A stretch of DNA of 64,000 nucleotides from Fusarium oxysporum f. sp. lycopersici 4287 (GCF_000149955.1 NC_030992.1:337669-401668), one strand, 5' to 3'; counted from the stretch's first letter, positions 45,577-57,950 are shown. Translations and numbers: made by a program. The notes: generated from the letters alone by a model not told the origin.

Positions 45577-48500
45577 ATGCCTCTAGTCAGTCTTGCAGAT
45601 CTTGCGCATGCCGGTAGAGATGCTTATGCCCGTTTCCAAGACGACGACAATGTTGACACGCTCAGTCAGGCGATTGGATTCCTTCGAATCGTCAACAATC
45701 ACACTCAATTACCCTTTGTACTCGCTGCTGACCTGGGATTGTATTTACATGACAGATATGGAATAGCTGGGAATTCATCTGATCTTGATGAGGCCATCAT
45801 TTTCGAGAGTGAATCTCTCGCTCGCATTGACCCGGATCACTCCGATCGGGCACGGATTCTCAACAACCTGGGCCAATTCTATAGCTCACGGTTCGAGTCA
45901 ACCTCAATTCCAAGTCATCTACAGCAAGCCATCGACCAGACCCCTCTCGCCGTGATGGAGGCAGTCAAGCATGAGGACGACATGGCACCTGAGTACTTGG
46001 ACTATCTTCTGGAACTTGTTGCCACGCAGATAAGCTATTATGCTAGTGAGAATGATTCAACTGAAACTTTCGACAAGATCGAAGAACTCTTGGAGATTGG
46101 ACGAAACATAACAAAGACTAGACACTACGATCAGATTGCAAATCTCTACTATATCAAGTCCGAACTCATATCTCAGCTATCCGAATTACTCAAGGCCATC
46201 TCGCATGCTGAGAGTGCTCTAGATGCAACTGAAGACCCAAGCTACCGGGCTATTAGATTGACAAACCTTGCCAACTATCAGCTTACATTGTACGAGAGAG
46301 GCTTCCAAGGAGATATCTTACAAGATGCCATCCACAATACGAGAGAGGCGGTCGAGCTCGCTAGTCACGGCACAGACAATGCCTTGGTCGAAAGGATGGC
46401 ACTTGCAAGCGCGCTTCACCACAATTACGATTGGAGTGGTCATCCGGGTGATCTCAATGAGGCGATTGAAATAGGTCTACAAGTCGTCAATGCAACTGAA
46501 CCTGAAGATACACACTGGGTGGACAGAATGCAGAACTTTGCAATCTTTGTGAGAACGGGATTCAAGGCTGACGGTGCAATTGATAATTTGACTGTTGCCA
46601 TCGACTTGCTTCAGCAGGCAATGAACAACGAAAGCCTTCCCGTCGAAACTCGAGGCGATTCTGCGGCGATGGCTTTGGACTTGCTAGCCGACAAATACCA
46701 GTCTACTAGATCAGACCAGGACTTTGCCCTTGCACTAAATGTTTATAACACTTCAATGGTTCCACAGTCCGAGGAATATGCTGCCTCTGAGATAATTTGG
46801 AAGCGACAATTGCTCGCAACAGGAACAATCTCCACACTCTTCAGGGAAAGGTTCGAATTTTCAAAGGATCCCCAAGATATTGATACGTCTGTTATTTTGG
46901 CACGGAGATTCCTCTCAGTTGCGGATTCTCTTAACGATGATGGTTGTGCAAGTGCCTTGGCACTTGCCCTATGGACCGACTTCTGAGCCCGTGGCGGGAT
47001 GGAGAAGCTTGATGAAGCCGTCGACTTGGTAACGAGGATTGCGCAATACCGGTCGCCTGGAGCGGCAGATTCCGTTGGTGGGCTGTCAAACTTGAGCGGT
47101 ATCTGTCAAACGAGATACGATGCCACAGGTAATGAAGCGGATCTGCAGACGTGTCTCGACTCAGCCCTCAAGGCATTGAGTGCCATGATGCCAAATACCA
47201 ATGTAACCCTTCGAATTGCATTGTTGCTATCGGCGAGTTCGGCATATATATCCAAGGCAGAGAGGTATGGAGATCTGGAGAATGTACAGCTCGCTGTCAG
47301 ATACGCGTCAGACGCGAAGGACTTGGCTGAGGATAGAATGTTGGACGTGGATGTCTCGGCGTCACTGGACTTGACCTTGTCCCAGGCTCTTGCTCTCCGC
47401 TACCATCGCCTCCAAGCTCTTGAAGATCTTGCCGAGGCCGTGGAGACTCTCCAGCATGCCAGAGTCACAGCTTCAGAGCATTTTCTATTTCCGACTGTGC
47501 TGAATAATCTAGGTGAGACACTGAGACTCCAATTTTCGAGAACGAGAAATGCAGAGTGCCTGATCGATGCTATTGGTGCCCTGGAAGAGGCCCTTTTAAT
47601 GGCATCAGCCAAAGACCCGGCAAAGGCAATGTATCGAAGCAACCTCTCACTGAGCCTGTACGATCTCTTCGAAGTCACCAAGGAATCCGAGAAACTGGAT
47701 AGCTCCATAGAGTCTGGTGAGAATGCTATCGAAGAGACAAACATAGGAAATACACAGCTTCCGGAGAGGCTAAATGTCAATGGGAGCTTGTATGCCGCTA
47801 GGTTTGAGCTCAGCAACGAGGATTCAGACATTACCAAAGCGATCAGCCAGACACAGGCTGCCATAGACGCATCGCCAGCCGATAACCCCCAATGCGCAAA
47901 TTATTACAACAATCTGGGAGGATATCTGATGAGGCGCAGCTTGGCCCGAGAGTCCAAGGACAAGGAGACCTCTCAAAGATCAAAAGAAGATATGGAAGCC
48001 TCACATGAAGCCTACAAGCACCTGCTTCATATGTCCGGCGCCACTCCCCTACTGAGGGTCCTAGCAGGCTACAGCGCCTCGTCGATAGCATTCAACCACG
48101 GCGATTTGAAAGGCGCACAGGAAATGATGCACAAGGCAATCGAGATGCTTCCCAAGATAAGCCCACTTGCACTTGACCGCTCAGACCAGGAATACGCTTT
48201 GAGTGGTATATCAGGGCTTTCATCTTATGCTACGTCCGTTGCCCTGGAGGCTGGTTGTGACGCTTCGCATGTTCTTCAGTTGCAAGAGGCTGGACGTGGA
48301 ATAATCGCGAGTCTTACCATCTCAGCTCGTAACGACATCAGCGATCTGGAGGCCCAGGCTCCTGAAATTGCAGCTGAATATAAGAAATGCAGAGACTTGC
48401 TTTCATCACAAGCCCCGGTGTCATCACTAATTAGTGAAAGGGCAAATTCTAGGGGACCTCACGGAATGGATAGATATGAGCTGAACAAAACACTGGACAA

Positions 48501-49656
48501 GCTAGAAGATAAGATTAGACGAGAAGTTCCAGGCTTCGCCAACTTTCAACAACCTCCATCGACTGAAGACTTGAAGAAATTGGCAAACAAAGGGCCTATT
48601 GTATCCTTCAACGTCAGCCACATCAGAAGTGATGCATTCATCATCAGTCAGGCGGACATCATATCTATCCCCCTGCCTAATCTGAAGGAGGAAGATCTCA
48701 CAAACAACGCAAAGCTGTTTTTGGAGGAACCAACGATCACGAAAGGTGGCCTAAGGACAAAGAATACGAGAAACACATCACTGTTGGGTTGTCTGAAATG
48801 GTTATGGAATGTGGCAGTGCATCCTGTCTTGGAAGCACTGGGAATTCATCAGTCGCCAGCAGATAAGAAGCTACCCCGAATCTGGTGGACTGCGAGTGGT
48901 CTGATGGCGCTGATGCCTATCCACGCCGCTGGGGATCACACTTCAGAAGCCGCTCCGAACACATTTAATTTCGTCATCCCGTCCTATACCACGACACTGA
49001 GAGCCCTCGCATATGCCCGCGAGAATGAATGGAAACCACTCCGAGGCACAGATTGTGATTTTGCCTTTATCGCCTCACCAAACAACGCTAGATCAAAAGC
49101 TCCTTTGACAGTGGAGGAATCTGCTCGCGAGCTCGATGATGCTGTACGACAGCACTGTAGAACGAAGGTGCTCGTGGGACCTACAAATCCTGAGACCCTT
49201 GGAATTCTTGAATCGTGCAATGCGGTGTACTTCGGATGCCACGGTGAATCAACGTCAACCCAACCCTGCAAGAGCTATCTCCAACTCGGCACCGATGCTG
49301 AATCGCACTTGACCATTCAAGAGATTCAAGGCTCGCGGCATCAGAAAGCGCAGCTTGCGTACCTATCTGCATGCTCCACTGCAAACGTGTCAGCTAGGGA
49401 TCTTGTTGATGAAGTAGTCCATATCGCTGGGGCCTTTTCGTTGCTGGGGTTTCGGCAGGTCGTTGGCACGTTCTGGCAGGCTAAGAACACGGCGGCTAGG
49501 GTGGTAGCTAAGCGGTTTTATGAGGAGCTGATGCTTGGGGACGGTGGCGATGAGGATTGTGTTGCGAGGGCTTATTATACGGCGGTTATGGAGCTGAGGG
49601 GAAGTAATGTTCGGGATCCGTTGGTTTGGGCTACTTTCGCTCACTTCGGGGCCTGA
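45577..49656 (+). CDS. TPR-CHAT caspase-like protease, interrupted by an in-frame TGA
   Basis: One continuous frame of 1360 codons except a TGA at 46984-46986 (codon 470). The N-terminal 900 or so residues are tetratricopeptide-like repeats, with units such as ARILNNLGQFYSSRFEST, VLNNLGETLRLQFSRT and CANYYNNLGGYLMRRSL. The C-terminal 350 residues form a CHAT (caspase HetF associated with TPRs) domain, a clan CD cysteine protease. It contains LPRIWWTASGLMALMPIHAAG, the catalytic His in FGCHGES (codon 1222), and the catalytic Cys in YLSACST (codon 1266), then IAGAFSLLGFRQVVGTFW. Flanks of the stop (ALALALWTDF and ARGGMEKLDEAVDL) read as one repeat, so a sense codon such as CGA has probably mutated to TGA. 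A 42- or 45-nt intron ending at CTGAG could remove it in frame. Divergent from the gasdermin-like gene. Confidence 0.85.
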
Positions 49657-49775
49657 TTGCAAATTGTTGATTCAACGCAACTATGCTTTCAAATGCATCT
49701 ATAGGAAGATCTATACTCGTCTGGGAACATCTAACACCGCGACTCCTAATCCATAATATGTATTTCCATCCCCGT

Positions 49776-50872
49776 TTACTTAGTATGAGCCTCAAGATTC
49801 AGGAGATCTTGCTTGGCGCCAGTGTACTGAACCTTCTTCATCCATTCCTCAACACTCTTGACACGATCCGGAACGATCCTATCCAGAAACTCAAAGTCCC
49901 TCTGAATCAATCCCGAATTGTCACTGGGACTAGCCTTGTAAAGGTTCCACCAGTTCTTGAAGTTCTCGCCATACGTCATAAGCAACCCACTATCGTCCTT
50001 GACAGATTGGAAGCCAATTTTGGTATCTGAGCCTTGTGGCAGGGTCTTCCACGCGACGGAGTTCCAAATATCAATGGGGACGTTGACGAAGCGACTTGTT
50101 TTTCCGCTGACCTTCTCAGAAGCTTTAGCAATTTGATCACCAGTCGCGAGAACAGTTGCAATGCCAAAGTCCAAGCGATTCGATTCCTCAGGATGCTTGA
50201 GAGCCCAATCAACGTATTTGCCAAAGTCGTCGAGGTGGATGAATGGGATTGAACCATTGTCGAGAGGGAGTTGGAAAATGAGTGAGCCGTCCTGTTCGAC
50301 AGCAGGTGACATGACTGCAGAGAGGAGTTCCATGTATGGGCCCGATCTGATAATGGTCCACTGCATTTTCACGTCTTTTTTTGCATGGATCCAATCTGTA
50401 AGGATGTGTTAGTAATCGTCTTGTGGCAGTATGGATGTTGGGGGGGCAGCTTACCTTGAATTCTAGCCTTGCCTTGATAATGGCCAACATAGAGATCAGG
50501 ATCATAGTTAGTCTTGGGCCCAACAGAATCGAGACCACTGTAGATGAAATGCTTAACTCCAGCCCTAGCAGACAACTCGAAGAGTCGAATTCCCCAATAA
50601 ATCTCAGCTTGTTCTCCAAGTGCGAATCCATCAGTGTTCACCAGAACGTAATCAACATCCGAGGCAGCTGCAAGAAACGCTTTGGTGTCATAGCCAGTAG
50701 CTGCGTCACTGACAGCGATCTTCACGTTGGGCAGAGCGGCTAACTCGACAGCCTTGGGAGACGTAGCACTGCGGGTGAAGGCTGTGATGTTGTATTGTCC
50801 GGTGCTGGCGAGGTGACGAAGAATGGCGCTGCCTTGAGCTCCAGTGGCACCGACGATGAGAATTGACTTCAT
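49776..50872 (-). CDS. NmrA-like NAD(P)-binding protein
   Basis: Atypical short-chain dehydrogenase of the NmrA/HSCARG group. Members sense the NADP(H) state or act as isoflavone-reductase-like enzymes. Exon 1 is 50455..50872 and exon 2 is 49776..50395 (intron GTAAGC...TTACAG), 345 aa. The N-terminus has the dinucleotide-binding GATGAQGSAI, followed by TAFTRSATSPKA, where a basic residue after strand 2 favours NADP. Then come ARAGVKHFIYSGLDSVG and the substrate-domain segment WTIIRSGPYMELL. No Tyr-x3-Lys catalytic pair is obvious in the usual place, so a regulatory role is possible. It stands between the CHAT gene and the Zn2Cys6 regulator. Confidence 0.85.
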
Positions 50873-51332
50873 TATGATAAGAGGGTTTGAAGATTGTAGT
50901 GAAGAGATGTTTGCGATGATATGCTTTTTGTTGTAGCTTGAATGTGATAATGAACAGATAGTGTTCCTGCAGAAAACGAAGAAACACTCAGTTTAAATAC
51001 TATTTCAATCACTATTACTTGTATCGTATAGCTACTATCTGTTGTGAGGCTTTATAAGCGTTCTGCTCACTAATATTCTGTTTAGTGATCAGCTTGCAGC
51101 AGCCGTGTACCCTTCAAGCTTGATTGGCGATGGCGATCCCCGCACTAAAACCCCGAAATGACCGCAGTATTTACCGCACTTATCAAAACCACCAATATCA
51201 AGCCCGCATTCTTCTTAGTCATCCACCTCATCACAGTAAAGTACCGCTGTAGTACCGCAACATGCGCCGACGTGTCTGCTTACTCTCCATAGTCCGCACA
51301 TTACGTTGAGACAATCAGTCCCGGGATTATCC
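50873..51332. promoter_or_regulatory. Divergent promoter region, NmrA-like gene / Zn2Cys6 regulator
   Basis: 460 bases between two divergent starts. Nothing more specific was recognised. Confidence 0.4.
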
Positions 51333-53290
51333 ATGATGTCGACACCGTTACAACCAGCAGTCAGAGCTCGCGTCTCTTGTTTTCATTGTCGTGACAGTAA
51401 GCGACGCTGTGACAAATCATTACCTGCTTGTCAGCTCTGTCGTCGGAAAAGCCTAGAATGCCGCTATCCCCAACGCCGCGGTCAGAAGGCCGCTTCACCG
51501 ATTGATAATACAGTCAATATTGCAGACGTTACAGCAACCAGTATTTCTGGTACCATTTATCATGGCACAATTCAGCCAGAAAGGGTGCAAGATCTGGTCA
51601 ACGCCGGGGCCATTCGCTTTCTGGCTCCGGACCTCTTTCGCGATCTCCATCTTCAACTGCCACGTATGGAATGGGATATGCCTGTTGAGATTGAAGCCCA
51701 ACTCGGAGGCCGTCAGCAGATGCAAGAGACGACAAAGGCATTCCTCCAACTGACAAGATCATGGATGCCTATAGTCAATGGGAAGCGTCACCTAGCTACC
51801 GTGTTAAATCCGCTGGTCCCGCACCGCCGTCCGACGGCACTCATGGCTTTATGCATGAAGCTATGCTGCCTTCCGGTTGGCAAAGTTGAGGAGAAGCGTG
51901 TGCTATACGACCTCGTGAAAAAGTTCTATGCAGAGGTTGAGAGACAAGAGGATTCCTGCATCCAAGTCATGCAGTCGGCAGTCTTCATTGCTGTGTTTGA
52001 GATGGGCGATGCAATTTTCCCGGCTGCTTACTTGACTGTCGGGGCCTTGGCAAGATACGGTATGGCTATGGGAATGGATAAGATCAACCAGGATGTGCTG
52101 GGTAAGGACTGTGGTGCAGCCGCAGGCGCATCGTGGGCGGATATCGAGGAAATGAGGAGGGTTTGGTGGGGGGCATTGATCCTTGACCGGTATGTTAATT
52201 GCTACAAACTTACACCGCAGTCTTGTGCTAATATGATGCACGAAGCCTGCTCAACGTGTCTCAACCTTCTCGTGGCTTAAGCACGGCTGATCCCTCATTC
52301 GAGGAGTTCCTCCCTGCTGACGATGAGTTCTTTTACAACCAAGTATAAATACCTTTCCCCTATGCAAGAAATCTTAGAACCTCTATCCTAAATGATAAAA
52401 AGATCTAGGCAAGCTTAGTGTAAGCTTAGGAGGCCTTTAGATCATTTATATTTATCACCTAGGATAAAGTTCCTAGGTTTTCTTGCCCCTCCTTACTTTC
52501 CTAGCCCGACTAACTAGATATCTCACCAACAGTCGTCTTCACCCGAACATGCCACTCGCATATCTGAGGGGTTTACCTTCAAGATGGGATCCTTCGCAAG
52601 GCTATGTCAAGCCACTCACCTCATCAGCAAATCTCTCGCATTCTGTCGCGGTGCCTCTAATGTCAGCGACGAAGTTCCACAGAATAGTCCGCCTGAGGAA
52701 GTGGGACAGCTCTGCCGTACACTCGAGTCCCTAGTCCGTGTGAACGAACTAGAAGTGACAAGCCGCCAACTAGCGTTCTGTAGTCAAAGCTCTGTTTCAT
52801 ACATGTGAGTCACCTCCAACCCTTTCAGAGTATCGGAACATTGACTTTGACGAGTGGGATTCTGCTACTGCAGCATCACTATTGGCGACGCGCTGGCCAC
52901 AAGTTGGAACATGATTCGACGCCTAATATCTTCCCGGAAACGATTTCAGCGCTCGAAACTCTGGATCGCATCTCGACGACCCTGTGCGAAGGCGGCTACG
53001 ATCTATGGCAACACCTTGAAGACGGGCGATGTTCTCTCTTCCTGGTTGAACTAGTCTACCAAGGCATGCTGATTCTGTTACAAATGGATAAAGTATGGCT
53101 TGCAGAGGAAGTGCAGAGGAAGAAGGAATCGCTAGGCTGGCTTCTCTCGCACATGGGGAAGCGGTGGCCACTCGTCGGTAAGATCATTATCCAGATACTT
53201 TATTCCTTGACTAATACCGCCACAGCCGTGTACAAGCGTATCTTGGAGGCTAGGGAGAGTATACTGGTTATTGAAGATGCTTTGACGTAG
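51333..53290 (+). CDS. Zn2Cys6 transcription factor
   Basis: Five exons: 51333..52189, 52246..52342, 52533..52804, 52855..53177 and 53226..53290, total 537 aa with consistent phases. The zinc cluster CFHCRDSKRRCDKSLPAC, then QLCRRKSLEC, lies at residues 16-44. The fungal-specific middle region includes FLQLTRSWMPIVNGKRH, VGALARYGMAMGMDK and EEMRRVWWGALILDR. The usual LSTADPSFEEFLP follows across intron 1. Intron 2 is 190 nt, much longer than the rest, because it carries a foldback element. Intron 3 (52805..52854) uses GTGAGT with a GAG acceptor and is the least certain junction. The start at 51333 is the first in-frame ATG. It is the likely local regulator of the monooxygenase/pump cluster (inferred). 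Confidence 0.82.
52364..52486. mobile_element. MITE-like foldback element inside an intron
   Basis: A 123-nt near-perfect palindrome. It starts GCAAGAAATCTTAGAACCTC and ends with the matching complement ...AGGTTTTCTTGC. The arms are about 36 nt with few mismatches (TATCCTAAATGATAAA against TATCCTAGGTGATAAA). An inner pair around AAGCTTA extends the hairpin. Flanking CCCCT (left) and CCCCT (right, after TTGC) may be a target-site duplication. It is too short to encode anything, and its position accounts for the intron's unusual length. Confidence 0.7.
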
Positions 53291-53401
53291 GATATATAAC
53301 CGTACAAACAACTTCTACAAACGAGGTGTCTACTTAGAACACATATGCAATAAAACTCTCTTCGCTGGCTTCCGCTATGCTAAGATGCAAATCTCCGTAT
53401 C

Positions 53402-54826
53402 CTACAGCTTCGGTGCAATCCCCTTCGACACAGACTTATAAGTCTGCTCAAATCGCTCTCTCGTATCCCTGATACAATCATGCTCATAGATCATCTTCTG
53501 CACCTCCGGACTAACCCATCTATCTGGTACAGGTGCAGTCCCAGTCTTCGCAGCAGCAGCAAACTGACGATCTCGTTCCTCCCTAGCATTTCCAGCACCC
53601 AAGTGCAAAGCCTGAGCAGATTGAACCGCCAAATCTACCAACGTCGAAGTACGTGGTTTCCTCAAAAGCTCGTATACCTTCAAGGTTGTTTCAATAGCCT
53701 CGCGGTCTGAGCCGTCGCCTGGCATTAAGCTCAATGCCTCAGCGAGTGTTGCTGCGTCTTCGATTGCCATTGCAGCGCCTTGTGAGAGGTGGGGTAGTGT
53801 TGGGTGGCACGCATCGCCGAGGAGGGTTACTGCGCCACAAGTCCAAGTGTCGAGGGGCTTATGACAGCGAAGCCGCCACTCGACAACGTCGTCCCCAGGA
53901 ACAAGGTCAAGAAGCTGTTGAACAATGGGGTTGAAGTCTTCAAAGACCTGCTTCATCGCTTTTTTGCTTCCCTTGTTGGTCCATGTAGCGTTGGTAGCGC
54001 CGGCGAAGTTGACATCAGGTTGAACTGAAGCAATGTTGAAGATGGAGTGGTTGTGGATGGGATAGGCGATGATGTGTCGATTTTCACCTATCCATCTCCG
54101 AACAGTGTTGCTGTTCAGCATGTACATCAGGTAAGGATGTGGTTCCAACAGTTCTCGGGGCAGGAGAATTCTGTAGGCCGCTGTCCCGGTCTCAAGGATG
54201 TCTGCTGCCAAGTTTAGGTGAGCGAGTATTGACTCTCTAACCTTGGACTTAATCCCATCAGCGCCAATAAGAACATCCGTCTCAACAATCTGCGGTTTCC
54301 CATTCTCATCCTTAACAATAAACTTGACCTTCCCCGGTCCAAAGTCCTCGACATACTGTAACGTCTTCTTAAAATGAAACTTGACCGCCGGCTCCGTCTT
54401 CGCAGCATCATAGATCCCCTCAGCCAGCGAAGCACGATGACCCGCATAGTGGGGATACTCATACTTATCCCCTATATCAGTCATGGGAACGCGCACAAGA
54501 AGTTTATTTGACGCGCCATCGTGGATGACGACTTCCTCGACTTGTGTGGCTTCATCTTTGATGGAGGATTTGGCCCAGACGCCGAGTTGGTCGAGGAGGC
54601 GAATCATGTTGGGGGCCATTTGGATGCCGGCGCCGACGAAGCCGAGGGCGGGTGCGTCTTCGTAGACATGGATGTTTGTGAAGCCTTTCTTGGCGAACGC
54701 CAAGGCAGCAGCCAACCCTCCCATTCCTGGATGAAGAGTTAGTTATCATTGGATATTGGTTGTGTCATTGAACAGGATCATACCTGCTCCAATGATGGAG
54801 ACTCTGAGATCTGTCTTGTTGGTCAT
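53402..54826 (-). CDS. FAD-dependent monooxygenase, salicylate-hydroxylase-like
   Basis: Class A flavoprotein aromatic hydroxylase. Exon 1 is 54784..54826 and exon 2 is 53402..54726 (57-nt intron GTATGA...TCCAG), 455 aa. The FAD-binding GxGxxG (IGAGMGGLAAALAF) is assembled across the splice, so the long single frame lacks the first half. The middle DVLIGADGIKSKVR is the DG motif for FAD/NADPH. VTLLGDACHPTLPHLSQGAA is the GD motif that contacts the FAD ribityl chain. Length and the hydrophobic LRLL pattern fit salicylate 1-monooxygenase and nicotinate-hydroxylase-type enzymes. It is divergent from an MFS pump over 613 bases and probably acts with it on an aromatic compound. Confidence 0.9.
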
Positions 54827-55439
54827 CTTGATATGCTGCGAGATGAGAGTATGGGGAATGGAGTTTATCGTTTGTTGAGTGTCTTTAGTCAAAACGCAAT
54901 TTGATTAATTCTCTCATGCCTTTTTATCTTCAAAATTATAATCACCCCAATCCTCGCTCGCTTTAGTTTTCGCATCGTCAAGAAATGATGGATCAAAACC
55001 TCGGTAGACATATCGGCCGTCCCACATCGGAACCCCGCCGAGCGATCAAAGTCGGCAATTGCCCTGTAATTAGGTGTGTATAACAAATTACGACTGAAAC
55101 TCAGCCCAATACCGAATCAAGAATGGCTCATTTCTGCTTTCAACGAGATACATGATATCACATGCAGGGGTTCAGGGTAGTCTCCCCGCATTCTGTCAAA
55201 AAGCCAAACTCTATCCCCACACAGAAAATCGAGGACCCCACAAGCGCTAGCAAACCCCACAAAGGTAAGGCATCGGCAGTTTAAGTCAGTCCAAGTCCCG
55301 ACTATTCCGTTGATAAGGTATAATAGTAAAACAGGACCAAGCTCCCTGCATGAACTCGATAATTATCGCCACAGGGGCAATACTACTCTGTTTCATCTCA
55401 CCTTCTTCTACACTAAAAAACCTCGGTTAAGTGATAGTC
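54827..55439. promoter_or_regulatory. Shared promoter region, monooxygenase / MFS pump
   Basis: 613 bases between divergent starts, with no gene. A symmetric CGG-type site such as TCCCACATCGGAACCCCGCCGA (55018-55039, in part) could be read by a Zn2Cys6 factor, but this is only suggestive. Confidence 0.35.
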
Positions 55440-57370
55440 ATGGCTCAGCCGAATACTTTATCGCCCGCTAAAGTCGAACTTGAGGATGATCCTCATCGTG
55501 CTGCGCTGGAGGATAATCCCACTACGCAGCCGAAAACGGGAGCCCGAGTATGGATTGCAATCTTTGTAAGAAAACCCCTGTGATCATATAATCTCGGAAC
55601 CGGAACTGACTGATACCGATCAACAGTCAATGGCATTATCCTTCGGACCAGCTGTTGGTCTTCCGTTTGTCTGCGTTGCTAGTATTGTTGTGCAGATCAC
55701 GAATGAACTTGGCGATGCGAGCCAACTGCCGTGGGTCGTAGGAGCATGGTCTCTCTCAACGGCCTGCTCTTTCTCCCTCGGTGGTCCCTTCAGCGATATC
55801 TTCGGCCGCCGAAGTATCATCCTTGCAGGCCAAATCATTGTCTTAATCGGCAACATTGTGGGAGGAACCGCTCAGAACACTCAAAGTATAATTGCAGCCG
55901 AGACTCTCGTGGGTCTTGGAGCTGGTTTTGTGTTTGTGGCGTATGCAGGTGTACCTGAAATGCTTCCTAACAAATGGCGGTCTCTCGGCTTAGGCATTCT
56001 TGAGGGAGGAATTGCTCTTCCTTGGTAAAATTTGAACCTGCCTCAGTATTCGTGTTAAACTGACTCGGAATCACAGGGCCGTGGTAAGCGTTCTTCTCGC
56101 CAATGCTATGTACAAGTACGCTACGTGGCGATGGCTCTTCTACCTCGCCATCATCGTCCAGGCCATATCCCTGGCCGGTACAGCCTTGTTCTACTGGCCA
56201 ACGACTCACCCCCAGGGAGATTTCGAGAAATCACGCTGGACTCAGTTCCGTGAGATCGACTGGATTGGGCTTGGCCTGTTCACAGCCGGACTCGCTGTGT
56301 TCTTGATTGGCCTGACCTGGGGCGGCACTGCTTCCCACCCTTGGAAGAGTGCCAGTACAATCGTACCCATTGTTCTCGGACTATTTACCATCGTCGCTGC
56401 TTTCATCTACGACTTCTTCTTCGCCAAAGCTCCCATGTTCCCTCTCAAGCTCTTCTCTACGATCCGCGGCTTCCTTCTTGTCATCGTTGTTTTGTTCATT
56501 TCGGGAATGAACTACAATTCCCTTTCTGCTCTGCTGCCCCAAGGCTCTCTTTACATGTTCACCACTGACGGAATCGAGATTGGCGTTCTCGCCCTACCAA
56601 ATACTCTGATGCAAGGCGTCTGCGGTTTCCTGGTCCCTCTTTTCTCTCACAAGATTGGTCATATCAAATGGCAATTTGTCGCCGGCACAGCATTCCAGGC
56701 TATCTTCATCGGCGCCAGTGCTGCAACCGTCAACCCGAACCATAAACTCGCCTGGGCATTTGTACCAGCCTTTGGTGTTCCCATGTTCGTTCTTTGCACC
56801 ATCTTGGGATATTCAATCGCTAGTCTACATGTGCCCCATTCTCACCTGGGTCTCGCCATGGGTCTTCTTGGAACCTTCCGGTCAGCCGGCGGTGCGGTCG
56901 GAAATGCCATCTTCAACACAATCTTCCAGGACAAGTTCAAGACCTATTCTGGTGAAGAGATCGCTCGTGCTGCCCTACAAAGTGGCCTCAATGCGACTGA
57001 TCTGGGACTCATCATCCCGGGAACGATTCAGCACAACCTCGGTGTCCCTGGTGCCCTCGACGCCGTACCCGGTATGACTCCGGAAATCCAGGATGTCCTT
57101 CGCCATGCAGTCAGAGAGGCATATGGCCGCGCGTTTCAGTTTGTGTTTTACATCACTATTGCATTTTCAACTATTGCCGTGATTTGCGCCCTATTCGTGG
57201 AGGACCCAACTGCTTTCATGACAAATCATGTTCAGTCTGCTATGGTAGGTCGAGGTCACAGCGGTGTCGTTGATGGAGCTGCCCCAGTCACAATTTCAGA
57301 TGATAAGCCCACTGAGAGCCATGATGAGAAGAGTGATGGTAATACTGCAGGTGGAGTGAAGATGGCTTGA
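55440..57370 (+). CDS. MFS transporter, TRI12/DHA2-type efflux pump
   Basis: Fourteen-TM efflux carrier related to trichothecene efflux pump TRI12 and siderophore transporters. Three exons: 55440..55565, 55627..56024 and 56077..57370, 605 aa. ASQLPWVVGAWSLSTACSF and GGPFSDIFGRRSIIL make up TM2 and the loop 2-3 signature. YATWRWLFYLAIIVQAIS follows, then TDGIEIGVLALPNTLMQG, and GLLGTFRSAGGAVGNAIF near the end. The C-terminal tail is hydrophilic and acidic. Divergent placement next to the aromatic monooxygenase suggests export of its product or of the parent compound. All splice phases fit and no lesion is seen. Confidence 0.9.
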
Positions 57371-57950
57371 TATATGAGTTAAAGAGGTTGTAAGCGTGCT
57401 CATATTATTAGCTCTAGACCGCGCGATTTTGGAGCTTCCGTAACAGTTGTTGTCACACATCATTCATTGGTGTGTAGTTACCTTACTTCAGTAGTAGAAC
57501 CGGTTCAATATGGACAGATAACTGACGTTAATAATTTAATATTGGTCCTGTGATTATGCCGCCATACCTATCTAAGAAGGTGGTAAATGTCACCGTTGTT
57601 GGTCGGGCTCTCATAAATTCAAAAGGCCCTTCTCTACTGTGTTCCCTGCAGCAATAATTCCGTTGCGCCCATCAGGAATTGATTCTGTTGGTCGCCGGAG
57701 GAGATAAGCCATATTGCGCAATTCTATGATCTGACTGACCCACTCTGGTGACTATTTTTACCATCTCGTATCTGCATAGCTAGTATGTAGATGTCTTAGG
57801 AGCAATCAAATTTCCCTGCTTCATATAAACCAAGAATAAACCCCTCAGAGTCCATTCCTTTATATCTTAAGCCGATAGTAAGATACTACCAGTCGTCACT
57901 TCGAGGACTCCCAAGTCCCTGACACAATCTTCTGCTCGCACGCCCGCACT
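57371..57950. other. Intergenic region before the ABC transporter
   Basis: 580 bases, no gene seen; promoter of the ABC-C gene. A CCAAT-free, TATA-like string (atatctta) lies near 57862. Confidence 0.4.

Noticed and set aside
52854..53054. Alternative reading frame for the 3' part of the Zn2Cys6 gene after a CTGCAG acceptor.
   Set aside because: It ends early and loses the downstream 48-nt intron and the helical C-terminus; the GAG acceptor at 52854 keeps both.
53734..54742. Plus-strand ORFs across the monooxygenase gene, some GC-rich and Arg-rich.
   Set aside because: They are antisense shadows of a clear FAD monooxygenase frame.
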